NCBI GenBank assembly: GCA_947623455.1
Contig: OX392538.1
Span: 30,193,001-30,257,000, forward strand
Length of the DNA: 64,000 bases
Direction of reading: 5' to 3'
Source of the DNA: Mimachlamys varia
Lineage: Eukaryota; Mollusca; Bivalvia; Pectinida; Pectinidae
Under the pieces are notes generated by a model. That model had not been told where the DNA came from. It ran no database searches and saw only the letters and a program-made list of their open reading frames with translations. Of this stretch, positions 36,755 to 50,239 are shown in pieces. Each line of letters begins with the position of its first letter. The stretch's first letter is position 1. Position numbers and translations under genes: made by a program.

Positions 36755-38492
36755 ATCTTGGCGCCCACCATCAAATGATCTAAGTTTGTTTTTTGAAAGA
36801 TGGTTTTTTTCTCTTCTTTCGATTTTCTCTTAGGTGTTGATTAAGTGTGAGCAGAGACTCTGGTGGGACACAGATGCATTTTTTTGGGTTTTTTTTGTGA
36901 ATTACATTGTCGTTTCCTTATTCTTAGCATAGCTAGGCACCAGGAGGAACCTACATATGAAATTTGTGAAAGTTCCCTTCAGTATATTCTCAGAAATAGG
37001 GATAACAAACTTCAATTGTCAAAATCAAAGATGGCTGCCTGTCGGCCATGTTGTTTTCCGATCTGTCCAAAAATGGAATATGCACAACTACGGACCAAGG
37101 TGAACCAACAAATGAAATTTGAGAAAGATACTTTCAGTACTTTCTTAGAAACAGCGATAACAAACTTCAATTGTCAAAATCCAAGATGGCTGCCTGTCGG
37201 CCATATTGTTTTCTGATCTGTCCCAAAATGGAATATACACAACTAAGGACCAAGGTGAACCAACACATGAAATTTGAGAAAGATACCTTCAGTAATTTCT
37301 GAGAAATAGCCATAACGAACTTCAATTGTCAAAATCCAAGATGGCTGCCTGTCGGCCATGTTGTTTTTGGATTGGTCCCAAAATGCAATATGCATAACTA
37401 CACACCAAGGGGAACCTACACATGAAATTTGAGAAAGATCCATTCAGTACATTCTCAGAAATAGCGATAACAAAGTTCAACTGTCAAAATCCAAGATGGC
37501 TGCCTGTCGGCCATGTTGTTTTCGGATTGGTCCAAAAATGCAATATGCATAACTAGGCACCAAGGGGAACCTACACATGAAATTTGAGAAAGATCCATTC
37601 AGTACATTCTCAGAAATAGGGATAACAAAGTTCAACTGTCAAAATCCAAGATGGCTGCCTGTCGGCCATCTTGAATTCAGATCGGTCCCAAAATGGAATA
37701 TACACAACTACGGACCAAGGTGAACCAACACATGAAATTTGAGAAAGATACCTTCAGTACTTTCTTAGAAATAGCGATAACAAACTTCAATTGTCAAAAT
37801 CCAAGATGGCTGCCTGTCGGCCATGTTGTTTTTGGATTGGTCCCAAAATGCAATATGCATAATTACACACCAAGGGGAACCTACACATGAAATTTGAGAA
37901 AGATCCATTCAGTACATTCTCAGAAATAGCGATAACAAAGTTCAACTGTCAAAATCCAAGATGGCTGCCTGTCGGCCATGTTGTTTTCGGATTGGTCCAA
38001 AAATGCAATATGCATAACTAGGCACCAAGGGGAACCTACACATGAAATTTGAGAAAGATCCATTCAGTACATTCTCAGAAATAGGGATAACAAAGTTCAA
38101 ATGTCAAAATCCAAGATGGCTGCCTGTCGGCCATCTTGAATTCAGATCGGTCCCAAAATGGAATATGCACAACTACGGACCAAGGTGAACCAACACATGA
38201 AATTTGAGAAAGATACCTTCAGTACTTTCTTAGAAATAGCGATAACAAACTTCAATTGTCAAAATCCAAGATGGCTGCCTCTCGGCCATGTTGTTTTTGG
38301 ATTGGTCCCAAAATGCAATATGCACAACTAGGGACCAAGGTGAACCAACACATGAAATTTGAGAAAGATTCCTTCGGTACTTTATGAGAAATAGCGATAA
38401 CAAGAATTGTTTACGGACGGACTAACGGACGGACGGACGGACCACGGACGCAGGGCGATTTGAATAGCCCACCATCTGATGATGGTGGGCTA
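36755..38492 (+). mobile_element. Tandem-core (pearl/HINE-like) element, ten ~150-bp units
   Basis: Half-hairpin cgcCCACCATCaaatgat lies at 36766-36780 and a full hairpin AGCCCACCATCtgatGATGGTGGGCT at about 38466-38491. The core from ~36.9 to 38.4 kb has about ten units with the words ACCAAGGGGAACCTACACATG, TTTGAGAAAGAT, AGAAATAGCGATAACAAA and CCAAGATGGCTGCCTGTCGGCC. Units alternate in subtypes, giving a higher-order period of two to four units. The linker ttacggacgg...ggacggacggacggacc follows the last unit. Open frames of 66-117 codons are products of the array. Confidence 0.8.
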
Positions 38493-39355
38493 AAAATGCA
38501 CGCTGAAAATTTGTAATGCATGTCGGTCGGCTGTATAAATACAAACTACCTAGAAACAACCTCAAACAAACAGATAAGGAAAAGGATATTTGTGTTGCTT
38601 TAGACCACGGACTTGGATACAAATGTATAATCTAATTCCGTGTATAGACTCGGAACTTCGAAAACCATATATTTTATTGAACTTCAAAGAAGAACAGTTA
38701 GTAACGTCATATAGAATCACAAGATCAGCCTTTTTATACGTACAATACAATGTACGTATATTGGAAAATAAAAATATATAACTTTTATCAATGCTTTCGA
38801 CCTGTATAACCTGTTTTGACGGGTATCACATTTCGACTTTTTTATCATTATATATGTTCGAGATATTATAGGTGTGTATAAAAGTTAACAGCTTTCTATA
38901 TATTGATAATTTATTAATGTCTATGCAGCATAAAAAAAACCATTTCAAATCGTGAATATTGTAAAATAAATGGAATATGAGCGATATCCTGATGTTACCT
39001 GTCTACAGGCACACACATCGAAATAGAAATCAAGAACAACGTATTTCGAATTCTGTTCTGCTCGAAAACGAGCACGCCCTACGGCTTGTTCTGAAAATTT
39101 AACATACAAGTGTTTCTTAGAGCTACAATTTGATTTATTTTATGGTCGAAATTCTTTCTTCGGTTATGGTTGGAAGTGGAAATGTAAATACAAGAATTAA
39201 ACTGCATTTTGTTTCGAGTTATAGCCGATATGAACGCCCACTGCATTAAAGGAAAATGAAACATGAACTGCTAACGTGGTTCATGCTATTTTCCTGTGAC
39301 ACGTTATGTCTGAATAATTTTGTTTGGGATCATCTTTCTGTGTTAAGGGTTACAT
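38493..39355. other. No gene seen
   Basis: 39.07-39.21 kb duplicates 7.23-7.39 kb. A 63-codon frame at 38590-38781 lacks recognisable features. Confidence 0.4.
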
Positions 39356-40070
39356 TGATTGAAAGACGTACATCCGTGCGTGAAATGTTATTCATGCTTT
39401 TGTGCTGTAGGCGGTATTTGTTGTATAAACCCCATTACAATCCCTGATATATAATGCTAAACCTGATGCCGACTTCAGTTACCCTTACTGAACCATAACA
39501 TTTAATAATAAAAATCAGTATTTATCTATACATTTATCTATATATATATACTAAAAGGAGAGTTCCAACAGATATCGCATGAAGATATAATGTATAACTT
39601 CCACGTTCAGATGGCTACGGTTGACACGCGTCAGGTAATACGTATGTAATCTCATGTGCTTGGTAGGCTTATAATGTCAGTTTTATGCTTGGTGAATATC
39701 ACATTCACAGTATTTTGTCTGCTTATTTATGTATGGATTTAAATTATCCTGCTCCTCTTCACCATACGATTCGATCGACAACCATACGATTGAAAAACAG
39801 CAATTCAGTAAGTTGAATGATTTCCTTTTTTCTCCCATATCATTTGTAACAATAATCTAGTCTAATCTTAGCAAATGCGTATTTTGACACATCAAGGCCG
39901 CAACTTCAAAGCAAACTCCTGATCAATCGCCAACAGCATATTTTATCGGGTTGTCTTTAGCTCTGTGAAAAAGCGGCCGACGAGGAACCTGGAGATCGAG
40001 AGTTTGATCCTCGGTTGAAGCATACTATTCTCTTTCCTGTTACTTATGCCAATTTATATTTTCTTAAGTG
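39356..40070 (+). repeat. Orphan copy of a METTL27-like promoter/first-exon segment
   Basis: It matches 20085-20500 and then continues into a degenerate first-exon block ending gcaattca at 39807, with the donor GTAAGT intact at 39808. It has the same downstream word (cctgatcaatcgccaacag) as the genes. A tRNA-like SINE head follows at 39950-40022. No coding exons follow before the next promoter copy at 40.2-41.3 kb, so it is a partial duplicate. Confidence 0.55.
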
Positions 40071-41224
40071 TGGAAGATATCGTAACACACATGTGCTGCA
40101 CCTTTTAAATTTAGTAATAGATACAGTATGTCGAAAAATGAATTAAACTGCACCATACAGCTGTTTCGTCCTCCTAGGTCAGGTGCGTAAAACCCCTTTA
40201 CTTTATTAACTTAAAGGTAAACTTAAACTAGTGCTGTATAACTTCAAATCATGTACTACGAAAATGTGTATATTATGTACCGTGCCACTACTCAAATGAG
40301 ATTAACTTTGGCTATGGAGGAGCTAGCAAACGGCGGGGACTAGATAAATCCACCAGCAGAATATGCCACCCCCTATCATTAACGATGACGTAACACATGC
40401 ATGAACGCCAAGCAATCTTGAGTTTATTACATTACGTTGCTCACGTCAAGCAAACAAGCATCATCAACAAGTAAAACAAACCGTCAACTTTATTATAATA
40501 TAACAAATTCAAGGTAAAAGTAGTTCACAATGTTTATTTATCACATTACCGGTATGGCTGACAGACGGACATCGTGGATTTTAAAAAAGAAACGTTATTA
40601 TCGTTATATCTTGTGAAGTATTGGATGGATCGTTCCCAAATTTTATATGCAGGTTCTCCATCGTGCCTATTATTGCTTAATAATTTAGCGACTTATTGGA
40701 AAACAAAATGGCAGAAAGACAGCCATCTTTGATTTTGACAATGAAACTTTGTTATATCTTTTGAAGTATGAATGGATCTTTCCCAAATTCCTTATGAAGG
40801 TACCCTTTGTTAATAAATACCAGATGGATCTCTTTGGATGGATATTAAAACTATTATTTTTTTTTTCACAAGAAATGTCTGTTCATAGCACTAGGATAAA
40901 TACATAAATGAAAGAACAAAACAATGGGTAATTGATTAAATACCAATTAATAAAAATTAAAATAAGACGGGAAAAGATCCATCTTTTGAAGAATGAATGA
41001 AAAATTATCGATGGTGGGCGGTAAGAACACTCTGGGATCTCTTTATTATATATCTCGGGGAAGCAACTTTATTTTTGTATCATAACTGTTACCTTGACCT
41101 GTATTTATACATTTATACATGTTTATATATGGAGTTATGATATGTATTCTGTTCCGTTTCAAAGCTATTTATGTCGCTTTTAGGCACATAAAGACACGTA
41201 ACTCTGTAAAAATAAAATATATCT

Positions 41225-41297
41225 ACACAACATCCTAGAAACGTACCTGCCAGACACGAAGAACCATTCCACCATACGATCGACACACAGCAATTCA
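41225..41297 (+). promoter_or_regulatory. Conserved untranslated first exon of copy C
   Basis: CATCCTAGAAACGTACCTGCC ... gacacacagcaattca ends at the donor GTAAGT (41298). It matches the blocks at 21.6 kb and 56.2 kb. The intron to the coding start contains a MITE and ends with the acceptor atcattacag at 41861-41870. Confidence 0.5.
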
Positions 41298-41350
41298 GTA
41301 AGTTGTTTGATATCCTTTTTTTTCTCCCAGATCATTTGTAACAAAATTTA

Positions 41351-41761
41351 GTTTTTATCCAATCTGATTAAAGTCATATCTTGATCTCCGCGCCGTTCCG
41401 TAAACTTCTCTCTGCTGCGTTAAGATCTGAGATAATCCCATAGAGGGTCATGTCCCGATGACCTTTCGCATTAGCCAATCAAAGTACTACTGGCAGAATC
41501 TTGACAGTGAGATTTTGAGGCGACAAAGCTTGCATAAACACATTTTTCCGTTTAGTCATTTCGTCACCACAAAGTTCGTGCGGAATAACGTGACGAAATG
41601 GCTTGCTGCAAGATGACAGGTCGTTGGAAAATTATTTTAGTGTTAAGTAAAGAGGCGACAAAGGTCATCTGGACGTGACTCACCTCTTATGGGATTATGT
41701 CAGATCCTTGTAAAACGGAGTGAGAACAAGGATCTGTATTTTAATCAGATTGGTTTTTATC
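41351..41761 (+). mobile_element. CAATCTG-family MITE in 5' intron of copy C, with 9-bp target duplication
   Basis: The element is 41360-41752. GTTTTTATC occurs at 41351-41359 and 41753-41761. Copy D reads straight through the site (agttttaatctaagc), so this insertion is younger than the C/D split. Confidence 0.85.
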
Positions 41762-41873
41762 TAAACATTATGCATATTTTAACTCATCATGGCTACAACA
41801 TCAAAGCAAACTCCTGATCAATCGCAAACAGTTTGTTATTAATTTGTTAATTTCGCGTTTATCATTACAGACA

Positions 41874-44800
41874 ATGGACTCTGCAAGAAAGGATGTTCAT
41901 TTTCAATTTGTGTTGACGGCTGACACGCCTACCCAATTGACCGATACATATGACAAGTGGAGCACATCCTATGACAAGGTATCAAATCTAAGACAAAACA
42001 TAATTATACAATTAAAGCATCAGCTTGATCAGCACATGTATGAATTGTACGATAATTGTACAGGATGAGGCCAAGTCTATTGTTGGACTTTGACAGAATG
42101 ATATATAAACAAGTATATCTACTACAGAAAATGTTAAAAACATGTCTGAGCATGTAGCAATGTTTTGTTTTTGTGTTGTTTTATGGCAAATCAACAATTA
42201 GTTAATAAGGGACTTATAGCATTATAAAAACTGGAAATGAACCAAAAAATTAATAAAAACCAGAAACAAAAAGTTAAAAACAATCATAAACATTTAAATC
42301 TTTAAAAAGGTATCAAATAAATTAATAGCAAACGAATAGATTTTGAAGTATGCCATATTTTTATCTAAAGTTAAATTGGATTATAGTGATAAAATATTCC
42401 TTGCACACAGCTAAATTAAAGATGGAAAATGATGAAATGTACCGACGAAGGCGTTTTTATTAACGTGACGTATTTTCCAAATTCACCCCCTGTGTTGTAT
42501 GAATTATTGAATTGATTATACTTCATATTTTTGAAGGATGTTGAAGATAAAGGCTACGTTGGACCTCAGTTGATAGCTAAATCTCTGACTGAATTTTTCC
42601 CAGAAGAACGTCGAAATGTTAAGATTCTTGACATAGGAGCGGGTACCGGACTTGTGGGAGTGGAGGTTAGTATTCAGAACCTAGATGATAGGGAATAAAA
42701 CCATCTTCCAAGGGCCCGGCGTTGCAAATAAAGACGTGTTAAGAAGTTATTTTGGTTATCCCCAGTCTAAAAAGGGGCTAACAGTTTTGAAGAAAGGAAG
42801 AAAGGACAAATTCAAGAAAATACTATGTAGGTATGAAGTCCTAAACCTGGTAAGGTCAAATCAAATAACAATTACAAGTTATTTGGAACATTTGTTGCAC
42901 AAAGTTTAAGCACACACTCACAAATCAAAAATGGTACCATCATGTTATCTGACAGTTATAGAGTAGCAGTAAAGAGATGTGATTTGACTTTTTCTTTGAT
43001 CCGACGACATTGAGGTAAGGTGTTTGATTATCATTACTACCAAATCCTCTTCATAAAGTCGTTACAAAAGGTTTAGCAGTAAGGAAGATAATTTGACCTT
43101 GATCTGCGCGCCGTTCCGTAAACGTTTTTCTGCTTATATAATGGAGTGAGTGCAAGGCTATACATTTTATTTTGTATTGATTGTCATACATGAGAGTTTA
43201 TGGGATTATCGCAGGGCTACTTTGTAGAAACATACATTTTATTAATGTTTTGAATGCCAATGAAATATATACATGTACGTGTTATTGCAGTTACGAAAGC
43301 TTGGATTTCATACCGTACATGGCCTGGATCCATCCCAGTCAATGCTGGAAAAGGCACGTGCTACCAATTCATACACAACTCTACTTTGTCAATACTTCAC
43401 AGCAATACCGACTCCTGGTCTCGATACAGGTACATATTTTATTATTTTCTGGTTTGCCTAAACATCAATAGAGCACAACCAGGAGATATTCGTGTTTCCC
43501 CTTCGGTGCAGACATGCCAATATGCCTGGTATTCCTAGTATTTATCTCTTAACCAAAGGAACGCTATGGGTTCTGTCCCCAGGCCGAGACATAACAGAGT
43601 CTCTAACAATGGTAGTTGTTACTCGCTGCTTGGCGCTCAGCATCATCAGAGTGGAACGACTAGTTCTCCCGTTGTCAGTATAATGTGACCGGATGGGGTG
43701 TTCTGCTTGGGGCTTTTGGCAGTATTATTCAGTTTAGTAACACTTTGAATCGGCAAAAGATCCAGACTATCGCTAAAAGGCTTGCATGAGCATACAAATA
43801 CACACGCACCAACATCCCGTTACACAAGGAGACCGTCCTTAGATAGGACGTAAAAACAACCAACCAACCAACATCCAAATATTATGCTTTTAGGCCTTTT
43901 TGTTAAATCCGAAGAAGTCGTTTACAGGTTTTTAAACTATTTGACCGACGTGACCTTGGATAAGGTTCAAGGTCATTTCTAGTCGTAAACTTTCTTGGGA
44001 TTCAGCAAAGGAACTTTTCAGCCAAATATTATGCTTCTATGCCTTTAGAGCTGGGTACCACGGTACACCACAGTATTTAGACAAATACTGCAGTACGTAC
44101 CACGGTATACCACCTTGATTGAATGTTTGAACTTATTAAGCTAATGTCTCTGTCTGTTTTTGTTCTAAAGCCAATCAACAAGAGGCCTGTCATACGTTTC
44201 TCTTTGTGTTATCTTCTAATATTCTTTGAGTGAAGCTATGTCTGTCCTTGTTGATCAGCAAACTTAAAGGAAATTATAATCAAACCATATTGGAATTCCA
44301 ATTGATCTATGTAACAAATAGTCCATTGATAAGTTAAATGAAAGTTCCTAAAAAACCGGTACATGACTAATGTACCATGGTACGTACCATCACAACTGTA
44401 TACCGCTATACCCGACCAGCCCTACTTGTGGTTAATCAGGAGAAATTGTTTACAGGTTTAACAGATATTTCAATTTCAACAAATTTCATTGCAAAAAAAA
44501 ATCGCAATTGGGTTTGGCATCAGGCGCACCCTATGTTAGCCATCCCCAAGTACTTCCAATATGGTACAATTTTTTACATACACACAAAAACAGTAATTGA
44601 TAAAACAATGAATTATTGAAATAGTGAATATCTCATCCCATCAAACAAGAAATAAAAAATCTAAGTAAATCTGTCAGTTTCATTTATATACTCTGATATA
44701 CATTGCAATAAGTATAAGTTTACTTATTTATCACATTCATGACATTCATATAATGTTTTAATATTCAAATGCACATGGGGAATATTAGGGTTCAATAATA

Positions 44801-47800
44801 ATTTATTTCGTAGTGTTGATCGCGCTTCAGTGAATAATGGACAGATAAGGAAAAAGTGTTTTGCAGTTTCAACTCCGAGATTACAAGGACATGTAGGGGA
44901 ATCTCTCAACTGATCACAAAACAAGTCAAAATTAAGATTGCTGGCTGAATTTCGGACCTGGCATAAAAGAATTTTTATTCTCCGAGAACCATTACAAATA
45001 CCATTACGTATTTGAAATATCAGATGTTACTTTACTAATATTAAAAAGGAGTGATTTAAATTGCGCAATAGAATTTACATTTGTTAAATCAAAGTTAAGA
45101 GCAAAAGAATTAAATTAACTAAAAGTACTAGGAAAAAAACTAGTATAATAGCTTGCTGTTCTACATAATTTATAGGGGTATTAAAATATCTTGATTTACA
45201 AATTGTTGCACAATATTCTTTAAATGTTGTGGGGAATGACCATTAAGTATTTTTTACATAAGAACGAGTTTGTGTTTTTGACGTCGGTCAGAGAGATTCC
45301 CATCCAAGTTCCTTATACAATTTATTGAAGGAGGTGCCTCTGCGCAATCCTGTTATAATCCTAGCAGCTTCTAACTGAACCTTCTGTACAATTATCCCAT
45401 AAGACATCAGCGTATTCCAAAATAGGTAAAATATATGTCTCATATATGTTTAAAAGAGTATAAACGTGGAAATCGGTTTTTAAATGTTTTTAACATTTAT
45501 CCTTTTATATACTTTTTGGTATATAAAATTAATATGAGTCCATTTAAAATCATCTGAAAATATCACACCTAGATGTTTATGAGTGGAAGTAGAATTAACT
45601 GGGGTGTTATCAAAGTATATATCTGGATGAGTAATATTTCTTCTCCTAGTGAAAATCATTGACTCAGTTTTTTAAAGTCCCATGTTTTACTCTATGTATT
45701 AATGTTTGATAGGTTTTGTGTAAGAGTATCTGCAACAATAATTGGTTTATTATCAACAGTTTCACTTAATGAAGCATCATCGGCAAATAATTTAATGTTA
45801 CTAGTAACAATATCAGATATATCATTAATATAAAATCACGTAACACACACATATGCTGCACCTCTTAAAGAAGGAATAAAATGGGGCCTAAAACGGATCC
45901 CTGGGGGATCCAGCATTAACAGATTTATAAGATGTTAGGCAAAATATATTATCACTACTTGGTAGTGTTAAACGCAGGGATTTTATTGACAATATGAAAT
46001 CATTTAATAAGCATGTTTGCATTGCTTTTCTAAGTTTGATTTGAAGAATTAGAGTTTTACACAGTATCTTGTTCATAATATTATATATATGTGTATACAT
46101 GTCAAATACAATATCAGACATAATACTAGTCTATTTGGAAGGAGTAGACATAGCAACGTGTTGAGCGAGAGTTCTTGGGCCAGATCGTTTTGGAAGGGGG
46201 GCGGGATAACTGTATAGATCCCGGAGAGTTATGACATGGAACTCGCTATAAACTTCCATCCGTTGTTTAGTTAGAGCGTCATTTACATAAATGTCTGGTC
46301 AAGTTGGGTGGAAACTGGTCTGCTTGCTCACTGTTATTAGATTTGATGGATTAAATCTCGCTTCATAGATTGAAGCCCGGATACGATAGGATTTGAATCG
46401 GACTATAATGTCTCCAACAGATATGACCCCTATGACTTTCAAAATGAGTCTAGATCACGTGTGTTTGCAAACTTTGACCTTTCAGCCAAATGTTATGCTG
46501 CTAGGACTTTTGGTAAATCATAAGTAGTTTAATTGTTTTGACAGATTTGACCACTGCGACCTCGAATATGGGTCAATGTCATTTGTTTTAGCAAATTTTG
46601 TTGGACTTAATCTAAGGAAGTTGGTCAAATTGATTTGTTTTCCGCAAATTTTGTTCAGCTTCTTCCAACAAAGCTACCAGCCAGAATTCGTTTCAAGGAA
46701 AAGTTGACAGATACAGGAGAAACGGGCGCCGCACCATCGCATAAGCTCATCACTTGGCCATGTGAGCTAATACATAACACGAATGGTGCAAGAAACAATT
46801 AGAAATATCCGGTGTTTTTGAATGCTATATAACTAAACTCCTCTTGAAACCGCTGAAACAGAAACACCCTGTCTGTCCGCTTCAACGATTTTGGAAAAGT
46901 TTTCCAAGAGGTTTGTCATGCATTTAATAATCACACTACGGTCCTGGCTTTTACGATATAAATTCTGATTAGGTTCATGATCTATGTTATGGATTCAAAT
47001 TCTGGATATTTTGCCAGAGCTCTAGTTTTAAAAGCAGTTTATTAAAAACAACGACAATTTACGTTCTCTGTCTTAAATAGTCCTTATGTTTTTTGGTCAG
47101 TATAACAATATTATTTTTTTTATACTAACGTCCGATAATTTTCCTATTTTCAGACAGTTTTGACGTCATCATTTCTTCTGGTTCGATGATTTTAGGACAT
47201 TTACCTCCGGATTGTTTTATTGAAGCAGCACGAATCGTCAGGCCAGGTACAAACAATTAAGTATACACTGAGGTCTTGGTACATCCAATTTAAATATTAA
47301 TGTAACCAGCTTATTTAAATAACTACTGATTTGATTGTCATTAAACATCGCATACGAAATAAGCATAAGGACTAATTTCATATCGGGGAAGGGGGCATTT
47401 ATGTCTCGCTGCAGACATTTCTAGTTTTCTTGTTATTACTATGATGATTAAACTGGTATAGAATGGCACTCCAATTTGCTGTATGTTTTTTAAATAGCAC
47501 TGTTTCTTTTATAAAAAAACAGTGAATTAGTTTAAACTTTCTTTTATTCAGGCATTACAAAACATAGAAAGTTACATAATTGTATGTACAGAATAGGAAA
47601 TAGAAACAAGTGTCTCAGACAATTATGTAAATCTATCACCTTATTATCAACAGCAAATATATTCAGGATGGACAACACAGTGTTTGCCATGTAAGGTCAT
47701 ATAATAACACTGATTAACAAAAGTTTAAGCAAGAAGAAAAGGGTGAATAAATGGTGTAAAGTTTAGGTTGTTGATACTAAATAACTCGACTTTAAGTACA

Positions 47801-49080
47801 AAAACATGCCTTTGAGATAAATATGTTTTTAAGAAAACCTGTTTGTTTTAAGTATATATTCCTGAACAGCTGAGACGATGACCTTGTTTTCTTGTAATAA
47901 AAGTGTCTGGTTCCCAAATAGTACAATTTCTGTTGTAATATTAAAAGGTTAGGAATATAGATACTGCCTTCTTATGTCGTCGTACCTGACACATTCTAAA
48001 AGGAAATGGGTAGCGTTTTCAACTTGACCACACTGACAAAGCGGAGATTGAACATTTTTTTTACTATAAAAATAACTGTTAAAGGAACTACATTCCATTC
48101 GTAGGCGAGCATGGCAAATGTGACCCTTTAGGGTTCCAAACGTAAAGTGGATAAGTATCTGTTGATAACTGTTGATCGAGGTAAAATGTTAAAGCAGAAA
48201 CAGATGGGTTTGATCGATGGGTTTGATCGAATGTGAGGTGGAAGTGTATTCCATTGATCTTTTGTAGAGGGTAAAAACGATTGTTTATAAAAAGCAGTTT
48301 TGCATAATATTGGAGTGAGAAATGTTTGGTTCGAGTTCCTTGTATCATATTTGTGTCCCTCCGAAACTGTGTCAGGTATAAGACTATATAAATATTGAGG
48401 AGTATGATGAAGAATTTTTCGATTTTGTCTTCGATCAATAAATAGTCCATCCTACTTCATTGAACAATGTATCAATACTGATTAACTTTGTTGCGCCAGT
48501 TACTATACGTGCAACGTCAATTTTCAAATTTTCATGTTTTTTTCCAAATCTTTAGGAATATTTCCCCATACAATATCGGCATATTCATGGAGTGGTCTTA
48601 TAAAAGAGAAATAGATAGTTTGCAAAGTTTGTCTGTCTAACTGAAATTTCAACGATCTCATTATATTTATTTTGGATGAAGTTTTAGCAATTAGGTAATT
48701 TACTTGATCTATCCAACGACCATCTCCTGAGAAGAAAACACCAAGGTGCTTATGAGAAGATAATTAGTTATCGGAGTATCGTTCATATATATAGAGGGAT
48801 GGTTAATGGGATTTCTTTTTCTACTTATTAGCATAGTGAATTGATACTGCATACCTATTTTTGTTAAATACATCATATCTTATGTTAAGGTGGAATCCTC
48901 TGCATGCTAACGCGGTCAGAGGGGATTGGCAGCATTAACGAACCGGAGTACGCGGATAAGTTCAAATCAGTTGTTAAAAAACTTAAAGAGGAGAGGAAAC
49001 TTGAGGAAATTAAGTTGGAGAATGTGTATCAAAATAAATATTTGCGTGCAATAATAATGGTATATAGAGGCTTGCAGTAA
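41874..49080 (+). CDS. METTL27-like SAM-dependent methyltransferase, copy C (complete)
   Basis: Coding exons are 41874-41978, 42537-42665, 43291-43429, 47154-47246 and 48890-49080, again 218 residues with the same phases. Motif I reads LDIGAGTG (residues 66-73), with GLDPSQSMLEKAR from residue 89 and FDVIISSGS at 127-135. Differences from B include DVEDK for DVEDT at the start of exon 2, GLDT for GLDK before the exon 3/4 junction, and a diverged C-terminus (INEPEYADKFKSVVKKL...NKYLRAIIMVYRGLQ). The exon 5 acceptor is ttaag rather than tttag. An AATAAA lies at 49440-49445. Introns 3 and 4 contain LINE fragments shared with copy D. No disabling change is seen. Confidence 0.85.
44460..46424 (-). 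mobile_element. 5'-truncated non-LTR retrotransposon in intron 3 of copy C
   Basis: A 9-bp duplication AACAGATAT (44460-44468 and 46416-46424) brackets the insert. Copy B has the near-empty site (gtttaacaaatatgacccc). On the minus strand, decayed reverse transcriptase text includes KLFADDASLSETVDN (45.8 kb), KKTESMIFTRRNITHPDIYFDNTPVNSTSTHKHLGV (45.67-45.58 kb) and a terminal zinc-knuckle-like SPTCPCNLGVETAKHFFLICPLFTEAR (44.9-44.82 kb). Multiple stops break it. Part of it is also in copy D (61.3-61.87 kb). Confidence 0.75.
46425..46760 (+). repeat. Tandem TCAAGGTCA-type repeat, intron 3 of copy C
   Basis: Continuation of the array also seen in copies B and D, with gtcaatgtcatttg, atgctgctaggacttttgg and the terminal gggcgccgcaccatcgcata. 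Confidence 0.65.
47521..48842 (-). mobile_element. Second non-LTR retrotransposon fragment, intron 4 of copy C
   Basis: The insert 47529-48834 is bracketed by AGTGAATT (47521-47528 and 48835-48842). Copy B has the uninterrupted gacagtgaattgatattgc at 31.63 kb. Minus-strand text includes HKHLGVFFSGDGRWIDQVNYL (48.75-48.7 kb), IRPLHEYADIVWGNIPKDL (48.6 kb) and SPLCQCGQVENATHFLLECVRYDDIRRQYL (48.05-47.95 kb). This is the 3' part of a LINE reverse transcriptase ORF, and a 120-codon fragment at 48088-48450 remains open. The same insertion starts in copy D at 63511. Confidence 0.8.
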
Positions 49081-50235
49081 TATGGTCAAGATAACTGGAA
49101 TAGTTATTTTCTCCTTGGCAGAGCCATATAGATGCCTGTTTAAAGGCAAGAAAAAGAAAAGGATTGGGAGACACTATGACTTAATTTGGTGGCTCATTAT
49201 GGAATTCGTTAGTATTATTGGATGTTTAAGAAAGAAAAAGAGACATGCAATATGGCACAAATGAATCCTTTAAAATAATAATACAGAGAAACAAAACAAA
49301 ATATCTCCATGCAAACAATATCAATTTCAGATTTTACTTAAACATACCTTAATTATTAAACTGGCATAACATCATAAACTTATTGATAGCATATATGAGT
49401 TATATATTTTCAGATTATCCTCTTGGGTAGTGGATGGTAAATAAAGCTTTCTCATAGAAAATTTCGAGTTTTCCACTGTTATTGCTCAAGTGAAACAAAC
49501 TGTATGGGTTTGGTTTTATATTGCTTAACGTCCAATAAATAGTTGGTACTTATTGGCTTGAAACAGAGTTGTGTGCATTGATATGTATAGGGGGAAATGC
49601 ATTCTTATATGGTAATGTAGGTTCAAAATATTGGCTTCTCGCTCGAAGTCTCTTTAAATTTTACCCAGCATGCCGCACAAGTTTCCCGTAGGGCAAAAAC
49701 AATACTTGTCATATCGCGGCATTTTCTTGAGATATGGAAAATATGGGTATTTTGGAAAAAACGTCTAAAAAACCATAAAGAATGGATATGGCGTCTATCC
49801 AGTGATTCAAATGTCAATCAAAGGAATTGAACTATATTTCCCCATATTTCCTCAACAATGAAAATGAATTAATAAATATATTGTAATTTAATATACTGAT
49901 TCATCACTTAACATTTCCTTGCATTCACGGCAACAAATATTCAATGTTTGTGCACAAAGAAAAAATAGCAATGGGTGGTTAACAAATCATTACATGTAAA
50001 ATTGTGGACACCAAATTGGGTATTATACAAGAAGACTTCTCGTGCTATTGTTTTATTTGTCGCACCTTATGACTACATGTTGTCGATTTCTACAATCTAA
50101 ATTTCCGAAAAACTTATTTTCAAACCGACTTACAACCAAATTTCAGTGATGATCCATCTTTCAATGTATAATGACAATAACAGATTACATGCCAAGCGAA
50201 TTAATTATTATCAGCATTATAGAGCTAAACATGTT
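49081..50235. other. 3' flank of copy C, no gene seen
   Basis: 49.08-49.41 kb duplicates the flank of copy B. Beyond it no recognisable coding sequence is seen. Confidence 0.45.
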
Positions 50236-50239
50236 TAGG

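Noticed and set aside
36863..38400. Open frames of 65-117 codons
   Set aside because: They are translations of the ~150-bp tandem units; the same peptide words recur with the period and are not kept in the related array at 1.6-2.3 kb.
41979..42068. Extension of exon 1 frame past the donor in copy C (ending ...YDNCTG)
   Set aside because: The frame runs into the intron; the GTATC donor after YDK joins in phase to DVED of exon 2, which completes the methyltransferase fold, and copy B's intron breaks this extension.
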